DNA from: Bacillota bacterium
GTDB lineage: Bacteria > Bacillota > UBA4882 > UBA8346
Assembly: GCA_023392595.1 (NCBI GenBank)
Contig: JAEVYU010000046.1
Location: forward strand, 62,001 to 126,000
Reading direction: 5' to 3'
Length of the DNA stretch: 64,000 bases
Numbering within the stretch: the first letter of the stretch is position 1; every line of letters begins with the position of its first letter. This document shows positions 16,197 through 24,944 of this stretch, piece after piece. The translations under genes and the position numbers were made by a program. The notes beneath the pieces were generated by a model. It had not been told where the DNA came from. It saw only the letters and a program-made list of their open reading frames with translations, and did no database searches.

Positions 16197-17193
16197 ATGG
16201 AAGAAATTAATCCAATTCATGAAGGCAACGACCCTCTTGGTGAGCATTGGGATCCTTATGGTGAGCGCCGGTTGCAAAAAGCAGGCTCCGAAAACAGTAT
16301 CTGCGGTAAAGGCCGAACCGGTAAAACAGGCAGTTGAGGCATTCGGAATCGTGAAGGCCAGGGATTATAAAGATATTAATCTTGATTTTCCGGCCCAAAT
16401 TCAAAAAGTTCCGGTGAAAAACGGCCAACATGTTAAGCTGAATGAACCTTTGATCTATTTAAACATCAATAACTTCATGGCAATGATTAAAAATAAGGAA
16501 AACGAATTGAATTCAGCCCGTTTTGAACTGCTCAAAGCCCGCAAGAATCTGGCTGACGCCAAGGAAGTATACCACCGCGCCCAGCGTCAATTGGCCGATA
16601 AGGAAGAGCTGTTTCAGAAAGGGGCTATTTCCAGGCAGGAGATCGATGACTTGCGTGATCAGGCAAAAGAAAAGGAAAAGGCTGTGACCAGTCTTGAGCC
16701 CTTATCCGGACAATCCGCAACAGAAGCAATCACCGGTATCGGGGTACAATCGGAAAAAGTTTCGGTGCTGGAGTATGATTTGAAACGAATGAAAGATAAA
16801 TTGAATCAAAGTTTCTTGCAGGGCAATATCATCGTCTCCGATTACGCCAACGCAGTGGTATATGACGTGAATTGCGCAGCCGGATACTCGGTCGGCACCA
16901 ACGACACTTCCGGGAATGCCCAACAAAAGTTGTTAAGCATCATGGATCTAAACAGCCTATATATCTCTGCCAATGTGGCCGAGGAGTTCATTAAGGATGT
17001 CCATATCGGCGCCGCCGTCACCATACTGCCGGTCGCGGATAACTCCCGGAAATACCGGGGAAAAGTCATCCGCATCGCGGATATGGCAGTAAAGGAAAAT
17101 GGCGAGACCAATGTGGCGGTTGAGATATCGCTGGATAATCCGGATGGCTTTTTACGGCCCAACTTTAATGTGGACGTGGAGATCGCCAAGTAA
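16177..17193 (+). CDS. Membrane fusion (adaptor) protein of the ABC export system, likely lipoprotein
   Basis: 338 residues from ATG 16177, inside the end of the ATPase gene, with GGGAGG just upstream. The N-terminus is a signal peptide ending ILMVSAGC, so Cys33 is a probable lipid anchor. Then come the lipoyl-like half (INLDFPAQIQKVPVKNGQHV), a coiled-coil hairpin of about 90 residues (NELNSARFELLKARKNLAD, EKEKAVTSL), the second lipoyl half (GNIIVSDYANAVVYDVNCAAG) and a beta-barrel (VTILPVADNSRKYRG). This is the MacA/HlyD/RND-adaptor architecture. With the permease and ATPase it forms a three-part efflux unit; the cargo is unknown. Confidence 0.88.
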   Translation: MAKKVFKWKKLIQFMKATTLLVSIGILMVSAGCKKQAPKTVSAVKAEPVKQAVEAFGIVKARDYKDINLDFPAQIQKVPVKNGQHVKLNEPLIYLNINNFMAMIKNKENELNSARFELLKARKNLADAKEVYHRAQRQLADKEELFQKGAISRQEIDDLRDQAKEKEKAVTSLEPLSGQSATEAITGIGVQSEKVSVLEYDLKRMKDKLNQSFLQGNIIVSDYANAVVYDVNCAAGYSVGTNDTSGNAQQKLLSIMDLNSLYISANVAEEFIKDVHIGAAVTILPVADNSRKYRGKVIRIADMAVKENGETNVAVEISLDNPDGFLRPNFNVDVEIAK

Positions 17194-17233
17194 ATCAGGG
17201 GATTAAATATGAGTAAATTTTCTTGAGGAAAAA

Positions 17234-17262
17234 TTGACATCAATTTTCAACTATGCTATTAT
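17234..17262 (+). promoter_or_regulatory. Promoter of the thiamine transporter operon
   Basis: TTGACA (17234-17239), 17-base spacer, TATTAT (17257-17262). The transcript start falls just before the riboswitch. Confidence 0.8.
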
Positions 17263-17269
17263 CAAACCA

Positions 17270-17350
17270 TAATCAAGAGGGGTGCTCCTTGAGGGCTGAG
17301 ATTATACCCTTTAAACCTGATCCGGGTAATGCCGGCGTAGGGAAAGCGGA
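17270..17350 (+). ncRNA. TPP riboswitch (thi box)
   Basis: Hallmarks in order: GGGGTGCTC (from 17279), GGGCTGAGA (17293-17301), ACCCTTTAAACCTGATCCGG (17307-17326), GGTAATGCCGGCGTAGGGAA (17324-17343). These match the thi-element helices that bind the pyrimidine and diphosphate of TPP. The element lies between the promoter and an intrinsic terminator, ahead of thiBPQ, so ligand binding should stop transcription. Confidence 0.95.
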
Positions 17351-17360
17351 TATTAAAAAA

Positions 17361-17391
17361 GCCCTCTTCTTCGAAGAGGGCTAAATTTTTA
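17361..17391 (+). terminator. Riboswitch-controlled terminator
   Basis: Perfect hairpin GCCCTCTTC/GAAGAGGGC (17361-17381, TTC-loop) followed by TAAATTTTT. Located 15 bases after the TPP aptamer and 50 bases before thiB. Confidence 0.9.
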
Positions 17392-17439
17392 TGATAGCGG
17401 ACGGGTGGCGCTCCCCCTATTTAAAGTGGAGGTTAGTTC

Positions 17440-18447
17440 ATGAAAAAGTTTTTTTGGGGATTGTTGGTGGTTGTATTAGTGTTGGGTTCCTGTAGTTTCG
17501 GGGAAAATAACAAGCTCTTGACGGTTTATACCTATTCGAGCTTTCCCGTGCCTTTGATGGAGCAGGCCAAAAATCATTTTCGAAAAACACTTGGAGCGAA
17601 AGTTGAATTTAAGTCTTTTTCCGACACCGGGCCCTTATTTAATCAATTAATCCAGGAAAAACAAAATCCCTTGGCGGATGTGGTAATTGGGGTTGACAAC
17701 AACTATCTGGTCAAGGCGGTGAAGTATGATCTTTTTCAGCCCTATCGCCCGAAAGCGGTTGCCAAAATCAAAGGGGAATTCCTATTTGACCAGCGCTTTT
17801 TGTTAACGCCATTTGATTATGGATTAATCCTCTTTAATTATGATCGGGAAAAACTGGGACGGGTTCCCCGCTCCCATAAGGACTTGCTTGATCCGTATTA
17901 TAAAGGAAAAATCATTATTGAAAACCCGCAAACATCCTCGCCGGGGCAGGTTTTTTTATTAACGACGATTGCCTTGTACGGCGAGAAGGGATATCTCGAC
18001 TATTGGAAGGCTTTGAAAAAGAATATTTTGACGATCGCCCCGGGCTGGGATGAAGCTTATGGTATTTATACCAACGGTGAAGCTCCGATCGTTTTGTCCT
18101 ACGGAACAAGCCCGGTTTATCACTTCATTCATGAACATACGGAAAGGTATCAGCCTTTGGTGCTTGATGACGCGGCTTACGCTCAGATCGAGGCCATGGG
18201 GATTGTGAAAGGAACCCGCAACGCCAAACTGGCCCAAGCATTCGAAGAATATGTGTTGGGCCCGGAGTTTCAGAACCTGATCCCCGAGAACCAGTACATG
18301 TATCCGGTGCGTCAGGATCTGCAATTGCCGGAGAGTTTCCGGATTGCCGCCCGGGTTAAAAAAGTTTTAAACTTGCCTGGGGAGAAAGTGGCTAAAAATA
18401 TGGATACCTGGCTTAATCAATGGGAAAAGGTTATCAATGAACAATAA
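17440..18447 (+). CDS. thiB: Thiamine ABC transporter substrate-binding protein
   Basis: 335-residue extracytoplasmic binding protein with a lipoprotein signal (VLGSC, Cys18). Family features include LTVYTYSSF, DVVIGVDNNYL, PFDYGLILFNYD, LLDPYYKGKIIIENPQTSSPG and YGTSPVYH, all typical of ThiB/TbpA, which captures thiamine, TMP and TPP. The TPP riboswitch upstream strongly supports the substrate. GGAGG lies seven bases before ATG 17440. The gene overlaps thiP by 11 bases. Confidence 0.93.
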   Translation: MKKFFWGLLVVVLVLGSCSFGENNKLLTVYTYSSFPVPLMEQAKNHFRKTLGAKVEFKSFSDTGPLFNQLIQEKQNPLADVVIGVDNNYLVKAVKYDLFQPYRPKAVAKIKGEFLFDQRFLLTPFDYGLILFNYDREKLGRVPRSHKDLLDPYYKGKIIIENPQTSSPGQVFLLTTIALYGEKGYLDYWKALKKNILTIAPGWDEAYGIYTNGEAPIVLSYGTSPVYHFIHEHTERYQPLVLDDAAYAQIEAMGIVKGTRNAKLAQAFEEYVLGPEFQNLIPENQYMYPVRQDLQLPESFRIAARVKKVLNLPGEKVAKNMDTWLNQWEKVINEQ

Positions 18448-20113
18448 GTCTTCCAATCCGTCGGGATCGGGCAAACTGCTTATTTATGGCACGACATTGG
18501 CGCTTTTTTATTTACCGGTGATCATTGTTTTGGCAAAAGCGTTCCTGGCCAGGGACGCTTTTGTTCACCTCGGTCAATTTCTTGGTTCCCGGCTTTTTTG
18601 GAATACTATGTTTTTTTCGGTTGAAGAGGCTTTTTTGAGCGCGGTCCTCAGTTTGCTATTAGCCCTCCCCGGGGCCTATTTCTTTGGGCGTTTTGATTTT
18701 CCCGGCAAAAATATCATGCGCAGCATCATGGTGCTGCCGTTTATGTTCCCCAGTATCATGGTGGTCCTGGGAATGATCGTTTTTTACGGAAATAACGGGG
18801 TGTTCAATCACTTGCTTTCCTCACTGGGCAGCAGCTTTAGATTCACCGATCTATATGGGTTTTGGGGGATTATTTTAGCGCACGTTTTCTATAATTTCAC
18901 TTTTTGTCTGCGGATGTTAGGAGAAAGCTGGCAAAGAATCGATGCCAGGCTGTTGGAAGCTTCGCACACCTTAGGGGCTAATTCCTTTGCAACCTGGCGG
19001 CGCATTGTACTCCCGCTCTTACTGCCGACGATGATGTATCTTTTGGTGCTGGTGTTTTTATATTCTTTTCTCAGTTTCACCATTGTCCTGGTTTTGGGTG
19101 GGTATCTTTATAAAACCTTTGAAGTGTTAATTTATATTGATTACAATCAAAAACTCGATTTTAACCGGGCGGCTATGATTGCCGTCGTTCAAACAATAAT
19201 TTTGGCGGCAGTGGTGAGTATCCAAGGATTTTTGAGCCGGAGAGCCAAAAATCTTTCGGAGTCCGTTTTAGAATTACCCAAATTAAGCTTTAAAAAATTC
19301 CCGCTGCAAACCGGAATTTTCGGGGGATATCTGATTTGTGCGACATTCTTCCTGCTGGGTCCGTTTGTGACTATTTTGGGGCGTTCTTTTCATGAGGGAG
19401 GAACATTCAACGGCTCCTTTACGCTGGCCAATTACAGCTTGTTGTTTCAGGACGGGTTTAAGTTCGCGATCGGCAAAGATTTTGCAAGCATGTTCTGGTC
19501 AAGTCTTTTCATTTCATTGGCTGTCTCTTTGCTGACCGTAGCGTTAGCCTATTGGTTTGCCAGGGATCGCCGCAAACAGGCTTGGCAAAACGTTGACTTA
19601 TGGCTCCAATTGCCGCTAGGAATTTCCTTCTTAACCTTTGCTTTTGGACTTCTTTGGATTGGCCGGATTTTTCCCAGTGGGCTATTGGTAATCTGGGCCC
19701 AGGTTTTTATGATTTTTCCGTTTGTTTATTCCTTGTTAAAAACTTCCCGGGCCGAACTGGGGGACCAGTTGCTGGATGCTGCCGCCACTTTAGGGGCAAA
19801 CCGGAAAAAGGCATTTTGGTCTGTGGAGTTTCCGATCATGAAAAAATCGATTGTTACTGCTTTAACATATGCTATGGCTTTATCGCTTGGGGATTTGACG
19901 GCGGTTTTGGTCTTGGGCCGGGGAGAACTGATAACGATTCCAGTGGCAATCTACCGTCTTATCGGCCATTACCGGTTCGCACAGGCTACGGCTCTTGGCA
20001 GTCTATTTATTTTGGCGGCTTTGATATTTTTTGTCCTTTTGGAAGCCGGCAAGCCTCATGGAATGAAGAAAGGTCCTTCGCGCGCGCGCCTGAACGTTTC
20101 CAGCGGGCAATGA
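18437..20113 (+). CDS. thiP: Thiamine ABC transporter permease
   Basis: 558 residues with about 12 transmembrane helices in two halves, as in ThiP where both permease domains are fused. Each half carries an EAA-type loop: LLEASHTLGANSFATWRRIVLP in the first and LLDAAATLGANRKKAFWSVEFP in the second, which contact ThiQ. It ends with a TGA at 20111-20113 and thiQ starts 28 bases later. Confidence 0.93.
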   Translation: MNNKSSNPSGSGKLLIYGTTLALFYLPVIIVLAKAFLARDAFVHLGQFLGSRLFWNTMFFSVEEAFLSAVLSLLLALPGAYFFGRFDFPGKNIMRSIMVLPFMFPSIMVVLGMIVFYGNNGVFNHLLSSLGSSFRFTDLYGFWGIILAHVFYNFTFCLRMLGESWQRIDARLLEASHTLGANSFATWRRIVLPLLLPTMMYLLVLVFLYSFLSFTIVLVLGGYLYKTFEVLIYIDYNQKLDFNRAAMIAVVQTIILAAVVSIQGFLSRRAKNLSESVLELPKLSFKKFPLQTGIFGGYLICATFFLLGPFVTILGRSFHEGGTFNGSFTLANYSLLFQDGFKFAIGKDFASMFWSSLFISLAVSLLTVALAYWFARDRRKQAWQNVDLWLQLPLGISFLTFAFGLLWIGRIFPSGLLVIWAQVFMIFPFVYSLLKTSRAELGDQLLDAAATLGANRKKAFWSVEFPIMKKSIVTALTYAMALSLGDLTAVLVLGRGELITIPVAIYRLIGHYRFAQATALGSLFILAALIFFVLLEAGKPHGMKKGPSRARLNVSSGQ

Positions 20114-20140
20114 AAAAAGAAATCCCAAGGAGGTCCGAAG

Positions 20141-21205
20141 ATGGAAGAGCCCTTTTTATCCATTGAGGTAACGAAACTTTACCCTGAATTTGAAATTCAA
20201 GTCGGTTTACAGGTACGGCGAGGAGAGTTTTTTTCTCTGGTTGGTCCCAGCGGATGCGGTAAAACCACATTATTGCGACTGATTGCGGGCTTGGAAACCC
20301 CCGATGGGGGATTCATCTATTTGGACGGGCTGGAGATAACGAAGACCCCGGCGGCAGACAGGCATATCGGGTTGGTATTTCAGGAATATGCTCTTTTTCC
20401 CCACCTTACCGTGGCTCAAAATATCGAATACGGTTTGCAGGTTCAGAAAATGCCTTCCTTGGCCAGAAAAAGCCGGCTTCATGATTTACTGGCCCTTTTT
20501 GAATTGGAACCCCTGGCGATGCGTGAAATTCATCAAATATCCGGCGGAGAACGTCAGCGGGTCGCCATGGCGAGAGCTTTAGCCCCCAACCCACTCATCT
20601 TACTCATGGATGAACCTTTTTCTGCTCTGGATTACGGCTTGCGGCAACGCTTACAAAAGGATTTGCAGCAAATTCAAAAAAGCCTTGGCTTTACGGCTAT
20701 TTTTGTTACCCATCAGCAGGAAGAGGCGCTTTCCTTATCGGATCGTTTGGCTGTGATGCAAAAGGGAAGGGTTTCTCAAATCGGAACTTCGAAAGAAATT
20801 TACGATGAACCGGCCAGCCGTTTTGTAGCCGAATTTTTGGGTGACGCCAATATTTTGCCTTGCGGGATACGTCCCATTGACGGTCAGTCCCATCTTCAAC
20901 TCGGAACCAATGATGTAGGGTTAGGGTGTTTGCCTGAATTCCAAAACCGGCCGGAGGGGCAATATTGGTTGATGATCCGCCCGGAAGATCTGGAACTTGC
21001 CGCAGAAAAGCCGGGACGCGTTCATCCCGAATTACCGGTTAAAATCACCGCTATGGAATATTTGGGTTATGCTTATCGAATCGAAGCCATGTATGGGCCA
21101 TACACAATAAAGGCTTTGCTTGGAAAAAACAATAAGCCGCCGGCAATCGGGACGGAAGCAACCCTTTCGATAAACCCATCCAATATCAGAATTCTTTTGG
21201 ATTAA
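20141..21205 (+). CDS. thiQ: Thiamine ABC transporter ATP-binding protein
   Basis: 354 residues: an ABC ATPase domain with Walker A GPSGCGKTTLL, Q-loop FQEYALFPHLT, signature ISGGERQRVAMARAL, Walker B LILLMDEPFSALD and H-loop VTHQQEEA, followed by a C-terminal TOBE-type regulatory domain of about 110 residues (MIRPEDLEL). E. coli ThiQ is shorter; the extra domain is like PotA/CysA. AAGGAGG precedes ATG 20141. Last gene of the riboswitch-controlled thiBPQ operon. Confidence 0.92.
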   Translation: MEEPFLSIEVTKLYPEFEIQVGLQVRRGEFFSLVGPSGCGKTTLLRLIAGLETPDGGFIYLDGLEITKTPAADRHIGLVFQEYALFPHLTVAQNIEYGLQVQKMPSLARKSRLHDLLALFELEPLAMREIHQISGGERQRVAMARALAPNPLILLMDEPFSALDYGLRQRLQKDLQQIQKSLGFTAIFVTHQQEEALSLSDRLAVMQKGRVSQIGTSKEIYDEPASRFVAEFLGDANILPCGIRPIDGQSHLQLGTNDVGLGCLPEFQNRPEGQYWLMIRPEDLELAAEKPGRVHPELPVKITAMEYLGYAYRIEAMYGPYTIKALLGKNNKPPAIGTEATLSINPSNIRILLD

Positions 21206-21240
21206 ACCATTCACTATCAGAATTCTTTCGAATTAAACAA
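21182..21240 (+). repeat. Imperfect tandem duplication over the thiQ stop
   Basis: ATATCAGAATTCTTTTGGAT at 21182 and the similar CTATCAGAATTCTTTCGAAT at 21212 lie 30 bases apart; both continue into TAAAC. The first copy encodes the last thiQ residues, the second is noncoding. Confidence 0.6.
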
Positions 21241-21334
21241 TTCGTTTTTACTTCGTCAAATTCGGAAAATTGAAAGGTTTGGGTGTTTTTTTGGCGAATA
21301 AAACGAAAAAATAATCATTTCCCGGAGGCGTTAA

Positions 21335-22123
21335 ATGTATCAAGAACCGCAGTTGGGACCGGGGGTTTTCTCCAAATTGTTGGCTATCTGGGGTATCGTC
21401 TTGGTAATCATCATCGGTACGGCGCTGGTTACGGGCGGTCAAGTATATTGGTGGCAAAAAGCAGTCGCCCGTCAGGAACAACAAAACCTGAAACAACAAA
21501 TTCGAGATTTAAAGAATGAAATCCAGGTCTTAAAAAGCAATCGTCCGTTAAATCAAGGATTTCAAGAAGCCAAACTTTCCGCAGTCCTCCCAAAAGCGAT
21601 CCCTGAAGAAATAAAATTGCAAAAAGAACTGGAGGGCCGGGAGAAAAAAATAATCGCTTTGCTCAGTAAAGGGGATATGGAATCCCTGGCGCGGTATGTC
21701 CATCCGGAAAAGGGACTGCGTTTTTCAACGAGCTCCGAAGTCAACACCCGGAAAGATCAGGTTTTTTCGAAAAAAGAACTGATACACTTTTTCAGGGCTT
21801 ATCCCTCTTATACTTGGGGATATGATGAGGAAAACGGTTTGCCGTTGCGGCTAAATGCATCCGATTATTACCGGAATTACGTATATGATGCGCCTTACGC
21901 CGATACCGGAGAGATAAGTTATCATGATGCTATGAATGCGGGTTTTGCCACCGGTAACTGTTTTGAGGCCTATCCTCATTCCATTGTGGCCGAATATCGG
22001 GTGAGTGAAACCGGTACCACGGATAAAGCCGGCGCGAATTGGCGAAGTATCCGGCTGGTATTTGAGAAATACCGAAAAACATGGTTTTTAACAGGAATTA
22101 TTCATGAACTGTGGACGCTATGA
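21335..22123 (+). CDS. Membrane-anchored protein of unknown function
   Basis: 262 residues. A transmembrane helix at about 13-36 is followed by a coiled coil (about 45-70, QQNLKQQIRDLKNEIQVLK) and a C-terminal globular region outside or inside the membrane. This contains YVHPEKGLRFS and GNWRSIRLVFEKY-type strands ending with WFLTGIIHELWTL, a pattern that recalls NTF2-like or lipoprotein C-terminal domains of Bacillota. GGAGGCG precedes ATG 21335. It stands between thiQ and mutS with separate spacing on both sides. Function not recognised. Confidence 0.75.
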   Translation: MYQEPQLGPGVFSKLLAIWGIVLVIIIGTALVTGGQVYWWQKAVARQEQQNLKQQIRDLKNEIQVLKSNRPLNQGFQEAKLSAVLPKAIPEEIKLQKELEGREKKIIALLSKGDMESLARYVHPEKGLRFSTSSEVNTRKDQVFSKKELIHFFRAYPSYTWGYDEENGLPLRLNASDYYRNYVYDAPYADTGEISYHDAMNAGFATGNCFEAYPHSIVAEYRVSETGTTDKAGANWRSIRLVFEKYRKTWFLTGIIHELWTL

Positions 22124-22301
22124 ACCCCATAAATTCTATGGTCCGCGAATATTCTTGAAATCTCTGCTTTTAAAAAAGGATACTTTGCCGGATTTGTCGA
22201 AGATACACGATAAATTGGGTTTTTTAACCCTTGATGACCAGTTCTTTCCTGTTTTCTTCGAGAATTTTATAATTTGTATCGTTTTTATTTGAGGTGTCAA
22301 A

Positions 22302-24944
22302 ATGGCAAAAACTACGCCTATGCTTCAACAATATATGGAGGTTAAGAAGGAATACGAAGGCTGTATCCTTTTTTTTAGGCTGGGCGATTTTTACGAAATG
22401 TTTTTGGACGACGCGGTCACCGCCTCCCGTGAATTGGAAATCGTGCTAACTTCCCGGGAATCCGGCGGCAATGAAAGAATTCCCATGTGCGGCATTCCCT
22501 ATCATGCAGTTTCGGGATATCTGGCTAAATTGCTCAGCAAAGGGTATAAAGTGGCCATTTGCGAACAGGTGGAAGATCCCAAACTTGCCAAGGGGATTGT
22601 AAAGCGGGAAGTGATCCGGGTCATTACTCCCGGCACGGTCATTGAAGATCAGTTGCTGACGGAGAAGGCCAATAATTATTTGGCGACCTTTGTGGGCTGG
22701 GAGAATTTTTGGGGTCTTGGTTATGTTGATCTTTCAACCGGCGAATTCAAGGTTACTCAATTTCCAAAAGCGGAAATAACGTTGTTAATTACCGAGCTCA
22801 CCCGGATCCGTCCCGCCGAGCTCTATATCTTAAAAAATGAACAGGATTTGGTTGGCCGTTTTCAGCAAATCGCCGATGTTTCAATAACTTTGGGAACTCC
22901 CGTTTCGTTTCAATATGAACAAGCTTATCATTTATTGCTTGAACATTTTCAGGTTCAAAGTCTCCGCGCTTTCGGAATGGAGGAATTACCGGCCGCGGTT
23001 TGCGCTGCAGGGGCTGTTTTGCAATACCTAATCGAGACTCAGAAAAATACGCTGCTTCATTTAAGAAAAATCAGCACCTATCAAACCGGTGAATATATGG
23101 CCCTGGATCTGGCCACCAGACGCAATTTGGAATTGATGCGGAACATCCGGAGTGGCGAAACCAGCAGCAGCCTCTATGGAGTATTGGATCAAACCGTGAC
23201 CTCAATGGGGGGGAGAATGTTAAGAAACTGGGTTGAACAACCTTTAACCCGTTTGAAACCCATTCAAGAGCGTCAATCGGCCATTGGGGAGTTTACCGTT
23301 AATCTGGAGGCCCGGGAAATTGTGAGGGAAGGTTTGCATAAAACCTATGATTTACAGCGCATTTTAAGCAAACTTGCCAGCAATAGCGCAAATGCAAGGG
23401 ATTTATTGGCCCTAAAAAATACTTTAGCCGAAATCCCGGCGCTCAAAGAATCTCTGCGGAAATTTTCCAGTGAAAGGCTGGTTTTTCTCAAGGAAAAACT
23501 TCAACCCCTATCGGCATTGAGCGAAATGCTGGAATCGGCTTTAAAGGATGATCCGCCCCTTTCCGTCAAAGAAGGCGGAATGATCAAGAATTCCTATCAT
23601 TCCGAATTGGCTCATTTAATTGAAGCCAGTTCTCAAGGCAGACGCTGGGTAGCTGAACTGGAACAAAAGGAGAAGGAACGGACCGGTATTAAATCGTTAA
23701 AGATTGGTTACAACCAGGTTTTCGGATATTATATTGAAGTCACCCATGCGAATTTGAATCTGGTGCCGCCGGATTATATCCGGAAACAAACTCTTGCCAA
23801 TGGAGAACGGTTTATCAACCAGACTTTAAAAGAATATGAGGATTTGATTGTTAATGCCCACGAAAAAAGTACAGCCCTTGAGTTTCAGATTTTCTGCCAG
23901 TTGCGGGAGGCTGTTTTAAAAGAAATTGATAGTTTGCAGGCCAACGCCGACGCTTTGGCGGAGCTGGACGTGCTGGTGGCCTTGGCTGAAACTGCGGTGC
24001 GTTATAACTATGTCAGGCCCGAGATGAATGAAACCGGTAAGATACTCATTGTTGACGGCCGTCATCCGGTTGTCGAAAGAATGCTCCCTGCCGGGAAATT
24101 TGTCCCCAACGATACATTTCTGGAGATGACTGATAACCGGACCCAAATAATTACCGGTCCGAACATGGCCGGAAAATCAACTTACATGCGGCAAGTGGCT
24201 TTAATTGTCCTTTTGGCTCACATCGGCAGTTTTATTCCCGCCAAATCCGCGGAAATTTCCGTAGTTGACCGGATCTTCACCCGGGTAGGCGCTTCGGATG
24301 ATTTAGCGACCGGGCAGAGTACGTTTATGGTAGAAATGAACGAAGTAGCCTATATTTTGAATCATGCCACTAGCCGTTCGCTGGTGATATTGGATGAGAT
24401 CGGCCGCGGCACCAGTACTTTCGACGGTCTGAGCATTGCCTGGGCCGTTGTTGAGTTCATTCATCATACCCAACGGATTGGCTGCAAAACATTGGTTGCT
24501 ACGCATTACCATGAACTGACCGAGTTGGAAGAAGAAAACCCGGGGCTGAAAAACTATCATATAGCCGTTGAGCGGGATGGGGAAGAAATTGTTTTTTTAC
24601 GCAAAATTCTTCCGGGAAAAGCGGACCAAAGTTATGGGATCGAAGTAGCACGATTGGCTGGATTGCCTGGTGAAATTACAGGAAGGGCCAAGGAAATTTT
24701 AGCGACTCTTGAAAAAAGCGATCTTCTGGAAATAAAAAAAACCAGGGAACCCAAAGAACCCAAGGAACTGAAAGAACCGAAGGTTTCGCAAAACCAATTA
24801 GCGCTTTTCCCGGTTGAAAAAGATACAATTTTGGAGGAAATTCGCGAAATTGACTTGGTTTCAATTACGCCTCTCCAGGCCCTGAATTTTCTTTATGAAT
24901 GGCAGCAAAAAATACGTCGACAAATGGATTCTTCGTGCCGATAG
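22302..24944 (+). CDS. mutS: DNA mismatch repair protein MutS
   Basis: 880 residues, standard MutS1 length. The N-terminal mismatch-recognition motif is LFFRLGDFYEMF (the Phe-x-Glu lies in GDFYEMF). The ATPase shows Walker A GPNMAGKSTYM, signature STFMVEMNE, Walker B LVILDEIGRGTSTFDG and the DEIGRGTS switch. The C-terminal part carries a short Lys-Glu-Pro repeat (about residues 812-825) before LALFPVEKD. GAGGTG precedes ATG 22302. mutL overlaps its 3' end, so the pair is cotranscribed. Confidence 0.97.
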   Translation: MAKTTPMLQQYMEVKKEYEGCILFFRLGDFYEMFLDDAVTASRELEIVLTSRESGGNERIPMCGIPYHAVSGYLAKLLSKGYKVAICEQVEDPKLAKGIVKREVIRVITPGTVIEDQLLTEKANNYLATFVGWENFWGLGYVDLSTGEFKVTQFPKAEITLLITELTRIRPAELYILKNEQDLVGRFQQIADVSITLGTPVSFQYEQAYHLLLEHFQVQSLRAFGMEELPAAVCAAGAVLQYLIETQKNTLLHLRKISTYQTGEYMALDLATRRNLELMRNIRSGETSSSLYGVLDQTVTSMGGRMLRNWVEQPLTRLKPIQERQSAIGEFTVNLEAREIVREGLHKTYDLQRILSKLASNSANARDLLALKNTLAEIPALKESLRKFSSERLVFLKEKLQPLSALSEMLESALKDDPPLSVKEGGMIKNSYHSELAHLIEASSQGRRWVAELEQKEKERTGIKSLKIGYNQVFGYYIEVTHANLNLVPPDYIRKQTLANGERFINQTLKEYEDLIVNAHEKSTALEFQIFCQLREAVLKEIDSLQANADALAELDVLVALAETAVRYNYVRPEMNETGKILIVDGRHPVVERMLPAGKFVPNDTFLEMTDNRTQIITGPNMAGKSTYMRQVALIVLLAHIGSFIPAKSAEISVVDRIFTRVGASDDLATGQSTFMVEMNEVAYILNHATSRSLVILDEIGRGTSTFDGLSIAWAVVEFIHHTQRIGCKTLVATHYHELTELEEENPGLKNYHIAVERDGEEIVFLRKILPGKADQSYGIEVARLAGLPGEITGRAKEILATLEKSDLLEIKKTREPKEPKELKEPKVSQNQLALFPVEKDTILEEIREIDLVSITPLQALNFLYEWQQKIRRQMDSSCR

